In this document: piece by piece, positions 34,657 through 43,055 of the stretch
Position numbering within the stretch: position 1 is the stretch's first letter
How the letters are laid out: each line of letters opens with the position of its first letter
Source of the DNA: Gp6-AA40 sp036407095
GTDB taxonomy: Bacteria > Acidobacteriota > Vicinamibacteria > Vicinamibacterales > UBA2999
DNA length: 64,000 nt
Assembly (NCBI GenBank): GCA_036407095.1
Contig: DASWZV010000081.1
Span: 124,001 to 188,000, forward strand
Direction of reading: 5' to 3'
Notes under the pieces: generated by a model
Seen by the model: only the letters and a program-made list of their open reading frames with translations
Databases searched by the model: none
What the model was told of the DNA's origin: nothing
Position numbers and translations under genes: made by a program

Positions 34657-36029
34657 TGTCAGGAGGTCTGCTCAGGATCTGCACGGCGGGCAGCGTCGAC
34701 GACGGAAAGAGCACGCTCATCGGGCGGCTCCTGTACGACTCGCAGTCGGTCTACGAAGACCAGGTCCATTCGGTCGCCAAGGCGTCGAAGAACCGCAATG
34801 CCGGGCCGATCGATTTCTCGCTGTTCACCGACGGGCTTCGTGCCGAACGGGAGCAGGGGATCACCATCGACGTGGCGTATCGCTACTTCGCCACCGCGCG
34901 TCGGAAGTTCATTCTGGCTGACACACCCGGCCACGAGCAGTACACGCGGAACATGGCGACCGGCGCGTCGACGGCCGACGTCGCCATCCTGCTCGTCGAT
35001 GCGCGCAACGGCGTCCGCACGCAGTCCAGGCGCCATGCCCGCATTGCCCGCCTGCTCGGCATCACCGATTTCGTGCTGGCCATCAACAAGATGGATCTCG
35101 TCGACTACGACCGCGAGGTCTTCGAGAAGATCCAGGACGACTTCGAGGGCCTGCTGACCGGCGCCTCGGTGCACGCAATTCCGATGAGCGCCCTGCACGG
35201 CGACAACGTCATCACGCCGAGCGATCGCACGCCGTACTTCGATGGTCTTCCGCTGCTCGAATACCTGGAAACAGTGTCCGTGCACCGCGACGCGACCAGC
35301 GCACCGCTCCGTTTCCCGATCCAGATGGTGGTGCGGCCCGACGATGTCTTTCGAGGGTATGCGGGCCAGATCGTGTCGGGCACGATCAAGCCCGGCGATC
35401 GCGTGACCGCCTGGCCGTCCGGCCGAAGTGCGCGGGTCAGGCGGATCGTCACCTACGACGGCGATCTCTCGATTGCGTTCGCGCCGATGTCGGTGACGCT
35501 GACGCTCGACGACGAGATCGACATCAGCCGTGGCGATGTGCTGACCCCCTTCGACTCGGTGACCCCGAGCCAGTCGAAGGGCCAGGGCGCACCGGGCGAC
35601 GGTCGAGGCGCGGTCGAACCAGCGCTCGTCGGACAGAAATTCGAGGCCGAAGTCGTCTGGATGGACGAGCGTCCGCTCGACCCAGGGCGCCTGTACCTTC
35701 TGAAGCACGGCACGCGTACGGTGACCGCGGAGATCAACCATGGGCTGGTGCTGAATCAGATCGGCACCGTGCAGGTATCGACCGCGAGGCCGCTGGTCTT
35801 CGACCGCTATCGCGCCAATCGCGCAACCGGCAATTTCATCCTGATCGACCCCACGACGCAGTTCACCTGCGGCGCCGGGATGATCACGGAACCGGTCCGG
35901 ACCGCGCACGAGGCGCACAACGCGCCTCTGAGCTTTGCCGAACGCATCGCGCAACTCGCGCGGCGTGCGGCGTCGGACGAAGAGGCGGCGGATGCGGTGC
36001 GGAAAGCGTTGGAAGAGCTCCTGACGTGA
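34656..36029 (+). CDS. cysN: Sulfate adenylyltransferase subunit 1 (GTPase), with repeat insertion
   Basis: EF-Tu-like GTPase that drives APS synthesis by CysD. G1 is GSVDDGKST (residues 12-20), G2 QGITIDVAYRYF, G3 DTPGHEQ, G4 NKMDLVD and G5 MSALHGD; beta-barrel domains 2 and 3 follow. Between ISRGDVL and QKFEAEVVWMDERPLDPG, where other CysN proteins have a short linker, there are about 25 extra residues (FDSVTPSQSKGQGAPGDGRG and a few more) encoded by a hairpin-forming repeat. No APS kinase domain is fused. Start is the ATG overlapping the cysD stop. Confidence 0.95.
   Translation: MSGGLLRICTAGSVDDGKSTLIGRLLYDSQSVYEDQVHSVAKASKNRNAGPIDFSLFTDGLRAEREQGITIDVAYRYFATARRKFILADTPGHEQYTRNMATGASTADVAILLVDARNGVRTQSRRHARIARLLGITDFVLAINKMDLVDYDREVFEKIQDDFEGLLTGASVHAIPMSALHGDNVITPSDRTPYFDGLPLLEYLETVSVHRDATSAPLRFPIQMVVRPDDVFRGYAGQIVSGTIKPGDRVTAWPSGRSARVRRIVTYDGDLSIAFAPMSVTLTLDDEIDISRGDVLTPFDSVTPSQSKGQGAPGDGRGAVEPALVGQKFEAEVVWMDERPLDPGRLYLLKHGTRTVTAEINHGLVLNQIGTVQVSTARPLVFDRYRANRATGNFILIDPTTQFTCGAGMITEPVRTAHEAHNAPLSFAERIAQLARRAASDEEAADAVRKALEELLT
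35547..35581. repeat. Hairpin repeat inserted in cysN
   Basis: CCCTTCGACT (35547-35556) pairs with AGTCGAAGGG (35572-35581), with CGG/CCG inside. The same CCTTCGACTCG word opens the noncoding tract at 33411. It is in frame with cysN and falls between domain 2 and domain 3. Confidence 0.75.
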
Positions 36030-36046
36030 TTCGCGGCAACGTGTAG

Positions 36047-36071
36047 GCCGGGCCTGATCTTCAGGCCCGGC
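36047..36071. repeat. Perfect hairpin between cysN and cysH
   Basis: GCCGGGCCTGA-TCT-TCAGGCCCGGC, an 11-bp stem with a three-base loop, 17 bases after the cysN stop. There is no T run, so it is more likely an mRNA-stabilising hairpin or REP-like element than a terminator. Confidence 0.7.
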
Positions 36072-36090
36072 GTTCGTGGGACTGGGACGC

Positions 36091-36726
36091 ATGATCGAAG
36101 AAGCACGCAAAACTATCGAGCTCGCTCTCGGCGACGCGACACTGCCCTGCATCACGTCGAGCTTTCAGGCCGAGTGCGTGGTGATGACGCACATGATTCG
36201 CGAGATCCAGCCTGACATTCCCGTGCTGTTTCTCGACACGTTCCATCACTTCCCACAGACGCTCGCGTATCGCGACGAGCTGACCGCGAAGTGGGGGCTG
36301 AGGCTCGTCACCCTTCAGGCGACGGCGCCGCAGGTGGGACTCTGGCAGGTCGAGAGCACCGAAGCATGCTGCAAGCGTCACAAGGTCGAGCCGCTTTTCT
36401 CGGCGCTCGAGGGCTACGACACGTGGTTCACGGCGCTCCGGCGCGATCAGTCGCCCTCGCGCGCGAACATCAAGGAATCGGAACCGTTCAAGCTGTCGAG
36501 CGGCAAGACGATCACACGGGTGGCGCCGATCGCAGGATGGACCGCACGCGACGTCTGGGCCTACGCCAAAGCGAATCAGATCCCGCTGCTGCCGCTGTAC
36601 GATCTCGGCTATACGAGCATCGGATGCGAGCCCTGCACCGAGCTCCCGCCCGATCCGGACAACCCGCGCTCAGGCCGATGGCAGGGTCAGAAGCTCGAGT
36701 GTGGGATTCACATCCAGGCCAAATAA
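36091..36726 (+). CDS. cysH: Adenylyl-sulfate reductase (APS reductase, thioredoxin-dependent)
   Basis: Reduces APS to sulfite with thioredoxin. LFLDTFHHFPQT and GWTARDVWAYAKANQIPLLPLYD are family blocks. Cys pairs C93-C94 (EACCKRHKVEPL) and C179/C182 (GCEPC) are the four ligands of the [4Fe-4S] cluster that distinguish APS reductases from PAPS reductases; ECGIH contains the catalytic C204. With CysD and CysN and no APS kinase nearby, this gives a direct sulfate-to-sulfite route. The ATG is five codons into the open frame; a GTG at 36076 is the alternative. Confidence 0.94.
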   Translation: MIEEARKTIELALGDATLPCITSSFQAECVVMTHMIREIQPDIPVLFLDTFHHFPQTLAYRDELTAKWGLRLVTLQATAPQVGLWQVESTEACCKRHKVEPLFSALEGYDTWFTALRRDQSPSRANIKESEPFKLSSGKTITRVAPIAGWTARDVWAYAKANQIPLLPLYDLGYTSIGCEPCTELPPDPDNPRSGRWQGQKLECGIHIQAK

Positions 36727-36771
36727 CAAGAGCCGTTCACGAGCTCACCGTTCGTGAACTACTGAACCGCT

Positions 36772-37068
36772 CTAGATCGCCGTCAGTTCCGCCCGTCTCC
36801 GCCGATCAGCCGTATCCCGCGGATGCAACCGGCGATCGCCCTTCCTGCGACGTTCGTCGACAATCGACAGCTTGTAGCCGTTGTCGAGGAGGAAGCGCTC
36901 GTACTCGGACTGGTGCCGCATCAACGTGATCGCGTCCGGAAAGAATGACGATGTCTCCCACGCGAGGGGACCGGTGACCCTGAATTCGAGCCCTTGATCA
37001 CCGGCGACGCTGGTTTCCCAGCGCACAGTGCCGAGGTGACTCGTGAAGAGTCTGATGACGGGCTCCAT
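36772..37068 (-). CDS. Hypothetical 98-residue protein
   Basis: Not recognised. An N-terminal mixed beta region (VIRLFTSHLGTVRWE, SSFFPDAITLMRHQSEYERFL) is followed by a highly basic tail (DERRRKGDRRLHPRDTADRRRR), which may bind nucleic acid or be disordered. No signal peptide. It lies three bases downstream of the PEP-CTERM gene and is co-oriented with it, so the two are likely on one transcript. Confidence 0.6.
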   Translation of the reverse strand: MEPVIRLFTSHLGTVRWETSVAGDQGLEFRVTGPLAWETSSFFPDAITLMRHQSEYERFLLDNGYKLSIVDERRRKGDRRLHPRDTADRRRRAELTAI

Positions 37069-37071
37069 GAT

Positions 37072-37686
37072 TCAGCGGGCGGCCCGCTTGCGTCTCATGC
37101 CGGCGAAAACAGCGCCCAAGCCGAACAGCGCGATCGTCGACGGCTCCGGCGTCCGCACGAGCATCAACTGATCCTGCGCCTTCCTGCCGTCGGGGAAGAA
37201 CATGTTCGCGACGCGCACGTTGCCGATGCCGGAGTAGCCATTGGCGACTGCCGCGTTGGCGAGCGCCACGAAATCGTAATTGTTGCCGGCCTCGAGATCG
37301 GGGTTCGCACTCACCTCGCCCTCGAAGTACCAGATCGACTTCTGCAGCGCATTGGCTGCGGCTTGCGAGTGATCGTAGCCGGCGAGCGTGCCCGCGCGCG
37401 CCATCGAATAGAGCCACGCCGTCTGCGCATCGATCGGATCGGCAGGACTGTCGTCGGCAGCTGTGCTGACCTGCACCGTGAACGTCGTCGAGAAGTCGAT
37501 GTACTGCGTCTTCTGGAGACAGAACGTGATGAACGTGTCGACCGGATTGCCGTTGTCGTAGAGGGTCATGTAGAACTCACCGCCCCCCGTGTTTCCGGGT
37601 CCATCCGCCAATCTGGCAGTCAGGGGCGTGGCTTCCGCGGCCGATGCAACCAAGAGCGACAGGGCAAGAATCCGAGCGACACGCAT
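37072..37686 (-). CDS. PEP-CTERM-sorted exported protein
   Basis: 204 residues. Signal peptide (MRVARILALSLLVASAAEA) and a classic C-terminal sorting tail: the PEP motif in TPEPSTIALFGLGAVFAG, a hydrophobic helix and the basic MRRKRAAR. The middle is rich in Asn, Gly and Ala with no known catalytic domain (YDNGNPVDTFITFCLQKTQY resembles a surface/EPS-type domain). The tail directs cleavage and attachment by an exosortase; no exosortase gene is in this window. Probably involved in surface or exopolysaccharide function. Confidence 0.88.
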   Translation of the reverse strand: MRVARILALSLLVASAAEATPLTARLADGPGNTGGGEFYMTLYDNGNPVDTFITFCLQKTQYIDFSTTFTVQVSTAADDSPADPIDAQTAWLYSMARAGTLAGYDHSQAAANALQKSIWYFEGEVSANPDLEAGNNYDFVALANAAVANGYSGIGNVRVANMFFPDGRKAQDQLMLVRTPEPSTIALFGLGAVFAGMRRKRAAR

Positions 37687-37807
37687 ACTGAACTACCTCT
37701 GAGTCGCTTCCAACGCGACTTCGCTGCCCGATTATTCAAACGGTAGGCCAGCATCTTTTTTCGCGGATTTTTACAGTGCCGTGAGGAGCAGCGGCTCACA
37801 AGGTCTT

Positions 37808-37835
37808 CATACGGCCGACATTCGTCGGCCGTATG
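37808..37835. repeat. Perfect 12-bp-stem hairpin
   Basis: CATACGGCCGAC-ATTC-GTCGGCCGTATG, placed 30 bases downstream of the minus-strand membrane-protein gene. No T run follows on either strand. Possibly a transcript 3' stabiliser. Confidence 0.7.
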
Positions 37836-37865
37836 TTCGGCGTCTGGAAGAAGTCCGCGCGGACT

Positions 37866-38939
37866 CTATGTGCGGGCAGGGGTTCCTGGCGATGGGGTCG
37901 GCCGCGTGAGCGGCCAGAATCCGAAGCAGGCGGCGTAGAAGACCAGGAACGGGAAGGTGACGCTGAGGAGAGCGTTCACCAGCCAGATCTCGTACTCGTA
38001 TCCAGGCGCTCCCGACACGAGTGCACCGGCGACCGGTGACCGCGGCGCGAGCGCGCCGTAGAGATTGGCCAGCGCGACACCAATCGACACGGCCGCGACC
38101 GCATTCAAAACGCCCTTCACTGGCTGCGCCATCCGTTGGAACAACGAGTTCTGGAGCATGTTGAGCACGATGATCGCGCCGAAGATGATCGGTGCAGTGA
38201 CGCGGGTGAGGACGATCATCGGGTCCATCCCCATCAACCCCACGGTGATCCACATCACCACCGCGGCACCTGCGAATGCGATGACGAGCCAGACGAGGCC
38301 GAGGACCGGCTGCTTCATCAGGGCGGCCGAGCGAGTCAGCGGCCAGAGGTCGAAGCAGAGCACGAGAAACATCACAGCCAGCACGGTCACGTAGAACACG
38401 AGCGCAGAGACGCCGTTGAAGAGCCCTCGCGGCGCCGATTGCAGATACACCGGCCCGCCCTGCAGGAAGTCGTAGTTGAAGAAGAGCCGGAAGCCCACGT
38501 ACGTGATCACGTAGGCAGCCACGAGCAACACCAGGCCGGCGACTATCGGGTCCTTGATGGCGCGGGTGAACGGCCATCCACCGAACATGATCGCCAGGTA
38601 GAAGGTCGTCGGCACGACGATCACCACGAAGTGCGAGGGGATCGGCCCGGGCGGTTGTACGCCTTCGCCCACGAGTCGCAGGGCGATGGGCATGATGACG
38701 AGCGCGGCCACCACCGCGACGAGCGTCAGCACGACGCCTTTGAGCGGCTGGCGGAGGCTGCTCGCGAAGCTCGGATTGGCACCCCACAGCACGACCATGA
38801 CGATCTGCATGGGGATGAGGCCCAGCATGAAGAACGAGACCGAACCGGTGAACCAAGGGAAATCGAACAGCCAGATGTAACCGAGCGCAACAGCCATCAC
38901 CACCGCGCTCGCCACGACGCCGAGTAGTGGTTGGGCCAT
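37866..38939 (-). CDS. Polytopic membrane protein built from internal repeats
   Basis: 357 residues, nine or ten predicted membrane segments, no recognised family. A short motif recurs: QPLLGVVASAVVMAVAL, QPLKGVVLTLVAVVAAL, DPIVAGLVLLVAAYV, QPVLGLVWLVIAFA and QPVKGVLNAVAAVSIGVAL. FGGWPFTR, FDLWPLTR and FGFWPLTR recur between them. The protein thus appears to be five tandem units of roughly 70 residues. Such repeat-built membrane proteins may be channels or permeases; I cannot assign a substrate. It starts four bases after the stop of the upstream MBL-fold gene, in the same operon. Confidence 0.75.
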   Translation of the reverse strand: MAQPLLGVVASAVVMAVALGYIWLFDFPWFTGSVSFFMLGLIPMQIVMVVLWGANPSFASSLRQPLKGVVLTLVAVVAALVIMPIALRLVGEGVQPPGPIPSHFVVIVVPTTFYLAIMFGGWPFTRAIKDPIVAGLVLLVAAYVITYVGFRLFFNYDFLQGGPVYLQSAPRGLFNGVSALVFYVTVLAVMFLVLCFDLWPLTRSAALMKQPVLGLVWLVIAFAGAAVVMWITVGLMGMDPMIVLTRVTAPIIFGAIIVLNMLQNSLFQRMAQPVKGVLNAVAAVSIGVALANLYGALAPRSPVAGALVSGAPGYEYEIWLVNALLSVTFPFLVFYAACFGFWPLTRPTPSPGTPART

Positions 38940-38943
38940 GGGC

Positions 38944-39897
38944 CTACCTCGCTCCCTTCAGTTCCTCGTAGATGATCCCGAAGTTTCCTCCCGGGCCGCC
39001 GCGGCCGCCGCCGAGGTTGTAGCCCTTGAACTTCTCGGGCAGCTTGAAATCCATCATCGCCTGTTCAGGCGACTTGCCCGCCTTCATCGATTCGCGCGCG
39101 TGCGCCAGGAAGAGCCGGTTGAACTCACCGTAGTCGACGAAGTCCTGCCACGTCGTCGTCATCATCGTGTGACCGTTGATGACGGTCTCGATGTTCCTGA
39201 TGCCTTTGGCCGCTTTGGTGAGCGTGTCGGGATACTGGACGCCGCTACCGCCGTTGTTGCGATCGATGAGCGGCTGGCCCTTGTTGGCGAAGGCATCGCC
39301 CGCATGCATCACCCGCAGATTCTTGAACACGACGAACGCGTCGCCGTTGGTGTGGGCAGGCCCGAAGTAGTACAGGTCGATCTCGTCCTTCCCTTTCAGA
39401 ATCGACGTCTTGTCCTTGAACGTCTTGTCCGGCAGGCCGTTCTTGTTGGCCTCCTGCTGGAACACCTCCATCTTCTTCATGTTCGCAGCGGTGTTGTCCT
39501 GGACGATGATGTCGACGCTCGCGGGGAAGAACTGATTGCTGCCCGTGTGATCGCCGTGCGTGTGAGTGTTGATGATGGTCGTAATCGGCTTGTCGGTGAC
39601 CTTCTTCACCTGATCGAGGATGGCCTGGCCGTTGTTGGCCAGCTTGGTGTCGACCAGGACGACGCCGCTGTCGGCCACGTAGACCGCGGTGTTCCCGCCC
39701 TGACCTTGAATCATGTACAGGTTGTCTTTCACCTTCTCGATCGGCTGAACCGGAGGGAAGTTGAACCCGCCGCCACGACCTCCGCCCCCGCCGCCTTCAC
39801 GTCCCTGCGCTCCGGCAGGCGCCTGTTGCGCGCTCACCATTGCCGCTGTGATCACGCCGGTCAGTACGATGACTCCGAGCACAATCGTGCGTCGCAT
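38944..39897 (-). CDS. Secreted MBL-fold metallo-hydrolase
   Basis: 317 residues with a signal peptide (TIVLGVIVLTGVITAAMVSA) and a Gly-rich linker. The metallo-beta-lactamase signature THTHGDHTG is near residue 110, VMHAGDAF holds the bridging Asp and NGHTMMT the last His. Subclass B3-like or quinoprotein-associated MBL proteins have this form. Most likely a periplasmic zinc hydrolase (lactonase or glyoxalase II-like). A Gly/Arg-rich patch (GGGRGGPGGNFG) lies near the C-terminus. It is translationally close (four bases) to the membrane-protein gene downstream. Confidence 0.85.
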   Translation of the reverse strand: MRRTIVLGVIVLTGVITAAMVSAQQAPAGAQGREGGGGGGRGGGFNFPPVQPIEKVKDNLYMIQGQGGNTAVYVADSGVVLVDTKLANNGQAILDQVKKVTDKPITTIINTHTHGDHTGSNQFFPASVDIIVQDNTAANMKKMEVFQQEANKNGLPDKTFKDKTSILKGKDEIDLYYFGPAHTNGDAFVVFKNLRVMHAGDAFANKGQPLIDRNNGGSGVQYPDTLTKAAKGIRNIETVINGHTMMTTTWQDFVDYGEFNRLFLAHARESMKAGKSPEQAMMDFKLPEKFKGYNLGGGRGGPGGNFGIIYEELKGAR

Positions 39898-39935
39898 GTG
39901 GCCTCCCGTTGGGTGGTGTGAACGCTCTCACGCTC

Positions 39936-40982
39936 TCATTTCGCAAACTGAATCTTGTCGGACATCCCGTCCTCGTACGCACTCCATCCCGAATTCATTC
40001 CGTACGGAGCACGCTCGAGCACCGCCTCGATCTCGTGCAACAGACCCTTCTCCACTTTGAAGAGCTCCGCAATCTCCCAGGTCCATGGCTCGACCGGCCC
40101 CGCCGTCACGTCGCGTCCGTCTGGCGTCTTGAAATGTCGAGACGCACCGGCATCGTGATCGAAGAACGCGAATGCCACCACGAGCCCTCGCTCTTCATCG
40201 ACCGCAACGTATCGACGATCCCGAATGCGGCTGACGAAGTGCAGCAGCCCCGACTCGAACTGCTCGCGGCAGCTCCACATCGCCGAGTAGTTCGATGACG
40301 TCTTCGGATCCGGCTTCGGCCCGCCATTTCGCCCCGGCGCATTCGTCGTCTGCCCGCCGTTCTCGATGCGGTCGCAGTCGTCGGCGAACGGATACTTGCC
40401 CTTGCCGTCATTGAGCTGCATGCCGCTGAAGTACATGTTCGCGACGCGGACGAGATCCGCACGCGACGCACGATCGGCGGGAGGTGTCGCACGGGAGAAC
40501 GCGGCACGCGGCGTGCCTCGTGCTTCGAGATTCATGGCGCCGCCTTCGCTGTGCGCGAGCAGCGTCTCGGCTTCGGTGAGGCGGAGGTCGTCGACCTTCA
40601 GACGCACCGCCATGATCATCGGGGCCACGCGAGGCGGCCCACCCCGGCCCTCTGGCTGACGCGTTTCCCTCATCGTCGCGAACGTGACGATCTGTCCTGC
40701 GGTCACGTCGGCCACGTGCAAGGTGTATGTGCCTCGGCCGGCCACGGAATTCCAGAAGCCGTCGCCAAACTGCAAACGCTGCCCGTTCTCGGTGTACTTC
40801 ACGCCGCGACCGAGCGGCAGCTTCGTCGGATCCTTCGCGACGAGCGCCCCCAGGTAGTTTTCAGCGATGCCCTCGAGGCAGGCACGATCGCACGGTCGAT
40901 CAGCCGCATACGCAGGCCCGTACAGAAGGACATGGCCCGCGAGGAGTACGACCGCGAACACCAGGATGCCGGACGACTTCAT
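39936..40982 (-). CDS. Secreted hypothetical protein
   Basis: 348 residues. Signal peptide MKSSGILVFAVVLLAGHVLLYG, then CDRACLEGIAENYLGALVAKD, a pattern seen in secreted acidobacterial and fungal proteins with a SnoaL-like fold. GRGVKYTENGQRLQFGDGFW and FDHDAGASRHFKTPDGR are further recognisable pieces. The cysteines at the N-terminus may form a disulfide. Function unknown; it does not look like an enzyme I can name. Confidence 0.7.
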   Translation of the reverse strand: MKSSGILVFAVVLLAGHVLLYGPAYAADRPCDRACLEGIAENYLGALVAKDPTKLPLGRGVKYTENGQRLQFGDGFWNSVAGRGTYTLHVADVTAGQIVTFATMRETRQPEGRGGPPRVAPMIMAVRLKVDDLRLTEAETLLAHSEGGAMNLEARGTPRAAFSRATPPADRASRADLVRVANMYFSGMQLNDGKGKYPFADDCDRIENGGQTTNAPGRNGGPKPDPKTSSNYSAMWSCREQFESGLLHFVSRIRDRRYVAVDEERGLVVAFAFFDHDAGASRHFKTPDGRDVTAGPVEPWTWEIAELFKVEKGLLHEIEAVLERAPYGMNSGWSAYEDGMSDKIQFAK

Positions 40983-41052
40983 CGATGCCCCCGAACGATG
41001 AACGTTGAATTGCGAACCGGAACGCCGGAAACGGAACGCCGAACTCCGACCT

Positions 41053-42351
41053 TCACGTGACGGAGAACTGCTTCTTCAGCCCCTGCCAGTGCGTGTAGTA
41101 ATCGCGTTCGAGCAGCTCCGTTTCGAGCGCGAACTTCGTCGGCCGGATCGGCAGCTGCGTTTCGAAGAGAAACACCAGCGTGTCATCGAGGTACATCGGT
41201 TTCAACTCCGCGTCGCGCCCTCGCTGATACGCGGCCGCGTCGGGCCCGTGGCCCGACATGCAGTTGTGCAGGCTCGCACTGCCCGGACCGAACCCATCGG
41301 CTTTGCCGATGTACTCGCCGGAAATCAACCCGAGGAACTCGCTCGCGACGTTGCGATGAAACGGCGGCGGCCGGAACGTGTGCTCGGCCACTGTCCATCG
41401 CGGAGGGAAGCATCCCAACTCGACGTTCGAGGTCCCTGGGACGCCGGTCGGTGATGCGAGCACGCAATAGATCGAGGGATCGGGGTGATCGAAAGTGACC
41501 GTGTTGATGCACTGAAACTTGTACAGGTCGTAGCGGAACGGCACGTAGTTGCCGCGCCACGCCACGATGTCGAGCGGCGAGTGATCGATCTCAGCCTCCC
41601 ACAGCCCGCCCCCGTACTTGGCGACGACGCGGAAGTCCCCCTCGCGATCTTCGTAGCCGGCAACTGGTGCCTCGAAGTCGCGGGCGTTCGCGAGACCGAA
41701 GGTGCCGATGGGACCGAGGTCGGGAAGCCGTAGATGCTGGCCGTAGTTCTCGAGGATGTAGCCGCGCACCGGGCCATCGGGCAGCTCGACGCGGAACTTG
41801 ATGCCGCGCGGAATCAGACAGACATGCCCGGGCGGCACATCGAGCACACCGAGCTCGGTGTGCATCGCGAGGATGCCCCGCTGCGGCACGATCAGCAGCT
41901 CGCCGTCGGCGTCGTAGAAGAAGCGATCGCGCATCGGGAGGTTCGCGGCGTACACATGGATCGCGGCACCCGATTGCGTAGCCGGATCGCCGTTGCCTCC
42001 GAGCGTCACGATGCCGTCGACGAAATCGGTGGCCGCCGCCGGGATCGGCATCGCCCGCCATCGCAGCTGATTGGGCGTTGGCGGCACCTCGTTGAACGGA
42101 CCGCTACGGATGAGCCGGCTGTCGATGGGACGAAAAGGCTTGTGCACCGCAGACGGCCGGATGCGATACGTCCAGCTCGACCGGCTGACACCACGCGGGG
42201 CGGTGAATGCGGTGCCGTTCAATTCCTCCACATAGAGGCCGAACGGCGGTTTTTGCGGCGTATTCTGCTCGCGCGGCAGCGCGCCGGGCACTGCCTCCGA
42301 GGTGAACTCGTTGCCAAATCCTGACAGGTACTGACGCTCGTTGGCCGCCAT
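41053..42351 (-). CDS. hmgA: Homogentisate 1,2-dioxygenase
   Basis: 432 residues, the family length. Opens YLSGFGNEFTSEAVPGALP and contains FRPPPFHRNVASEFLGLI, with the Fe(II) ligands His and Glu, and SASLHNCMSGHGPD with the third ligand His. It cleaves the homogentisate ring to maleylacetoacetate in tyrosine and phenylalanine catabolism. No fumarylacetoacetate hydrolase, maleylacetoacetate isomerase or HPD gene lies alongside, so the pathway is dispersed in this genome. All ligands are present. Confidence 0.97.
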   Translation of the reverse strand: MAANERQYLSGFGNEFTSEAVPGALPREQNTPQKPPFGLYVEELNGTAFTAPRGVSRSSWTYRIRPSAVHKPFRPIDSRLIRSGPFNEVPPTPNQLRWRAMPIPAAATDFVDGIVTLGGNGDPATQSGAAIHVYAANLPMRDRFFYDADGELLIVPQRGILAMHTELGVLDVPPGHVCLIPRGIKFRVELPDGPVRGYILENYGQHLRLPDLGPIGTFGLANARDFEAPVAGYEDREGDFRVVAKYGGGLWEAEIDHSPLDIVAWRGNYVPFRYDLYKFQCINTVTFDHPDPSIYCVLASPTGVPGTSNVELGCFPPRWTVAEHTFRPPPFHRNVASEFLGLISGEYIGKADGFGPGSASLHNCMSGHGPDAAAYQRGRDAELKPMYLDDTLVFLFETQLPIRPTKFALETELLERDYYTHWQGLKKQFSVT

Positions 42352-42600
42352 GGCGGTCAGTAGGCTATCGCCGCGGCTCGCGCAAGGTCAAGAAAGGCGG
42401 CGCGACGCTTGCTACCTCCCGCTCAGGACCGCGGTTTCGCCGACCGACGCACGAGCTCGCGTCGAGAAGACTGCCGGAATTCGGGATTTAGTCTCTCTCG
42501 CCGCGGATTGTGCGGTCCGCGATCCCCCGGATTGGGGACAGACACCGGACAGAAGGCGGGCGATCCTTGGACGCGTGATTTTTTCTGTGAAAACGAGGCG

Positions 42601-42957
42601 ATGACGACGGTCGACCGTCTGGTGAACCGGCCGGGTACGACCGGCGCCGCGGAGTGCGGACCACCGAGGACAGACGGCGACGGTGAACGCGCACGACGAG
42701 ACGACCCTATCGGGGATGAATTGATGCTGCAGATCGTAGCCAAGAACGATGCACCCATCCGCCGCCTGATGCTCGCGCGGCGGCACATCGAGACGGCGAT
42801 CTCTCACATCAACGATGTGGCGCAGAGCCGCATTCCGACGACGACAGGCGATCTGGCTCCCGGCGTCGACGAACTTCGTCTCATCGTGCGCGCGCTCGCA
42901 GACATTCGCGAAGCGCTCAAGTCCTCGGATCCCGCGATCGTCGAACCGCCCTCGTAA
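42601..42957 (+). CDS. Hypothetical small helical protein
   Basis: 118 residues starting at an ATG with GAGG upstream. The N-terminal half is charged and disordered; the C-terminal half (IRRLMLARRHIETAISHIND, VDELRLIVRALADIREALKS) looks like two helices. The opposite strand is also open, but its product is Arg-rich and shadow-like. I favour the plus strand, though coding status is not certain. The 250 bases to the left, after the hmgA start, hold no clear gene. Confidence 0.45.
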   Translation: MTTVDRLVNRPGTTGAAECGPPRTDGDGERARRDDPIGDELMLQIVAKNDAPIRRLMLARRHIETAISHINDVAQSRIPTTTGDLAPGVDELRLIVRALADIREALKSSDPAIVEPPS

Positions 42958-43055
42958 TTCTTCCAACGTGTTGCGGACGAGACCCTCGACTTCGCGCCGG
43001 ACCTCCCTCATTCTTCCCAGCAATCACCAGAAAGCTCGTTGGCAGGTTCATTGCC

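Noticed and set aside
42412..43023. Minus-strand frame opposite the small helical protein
   Set aside because: Arg-rich, no start signal, and its codon pattern fits an antisense shadow better than a gene.
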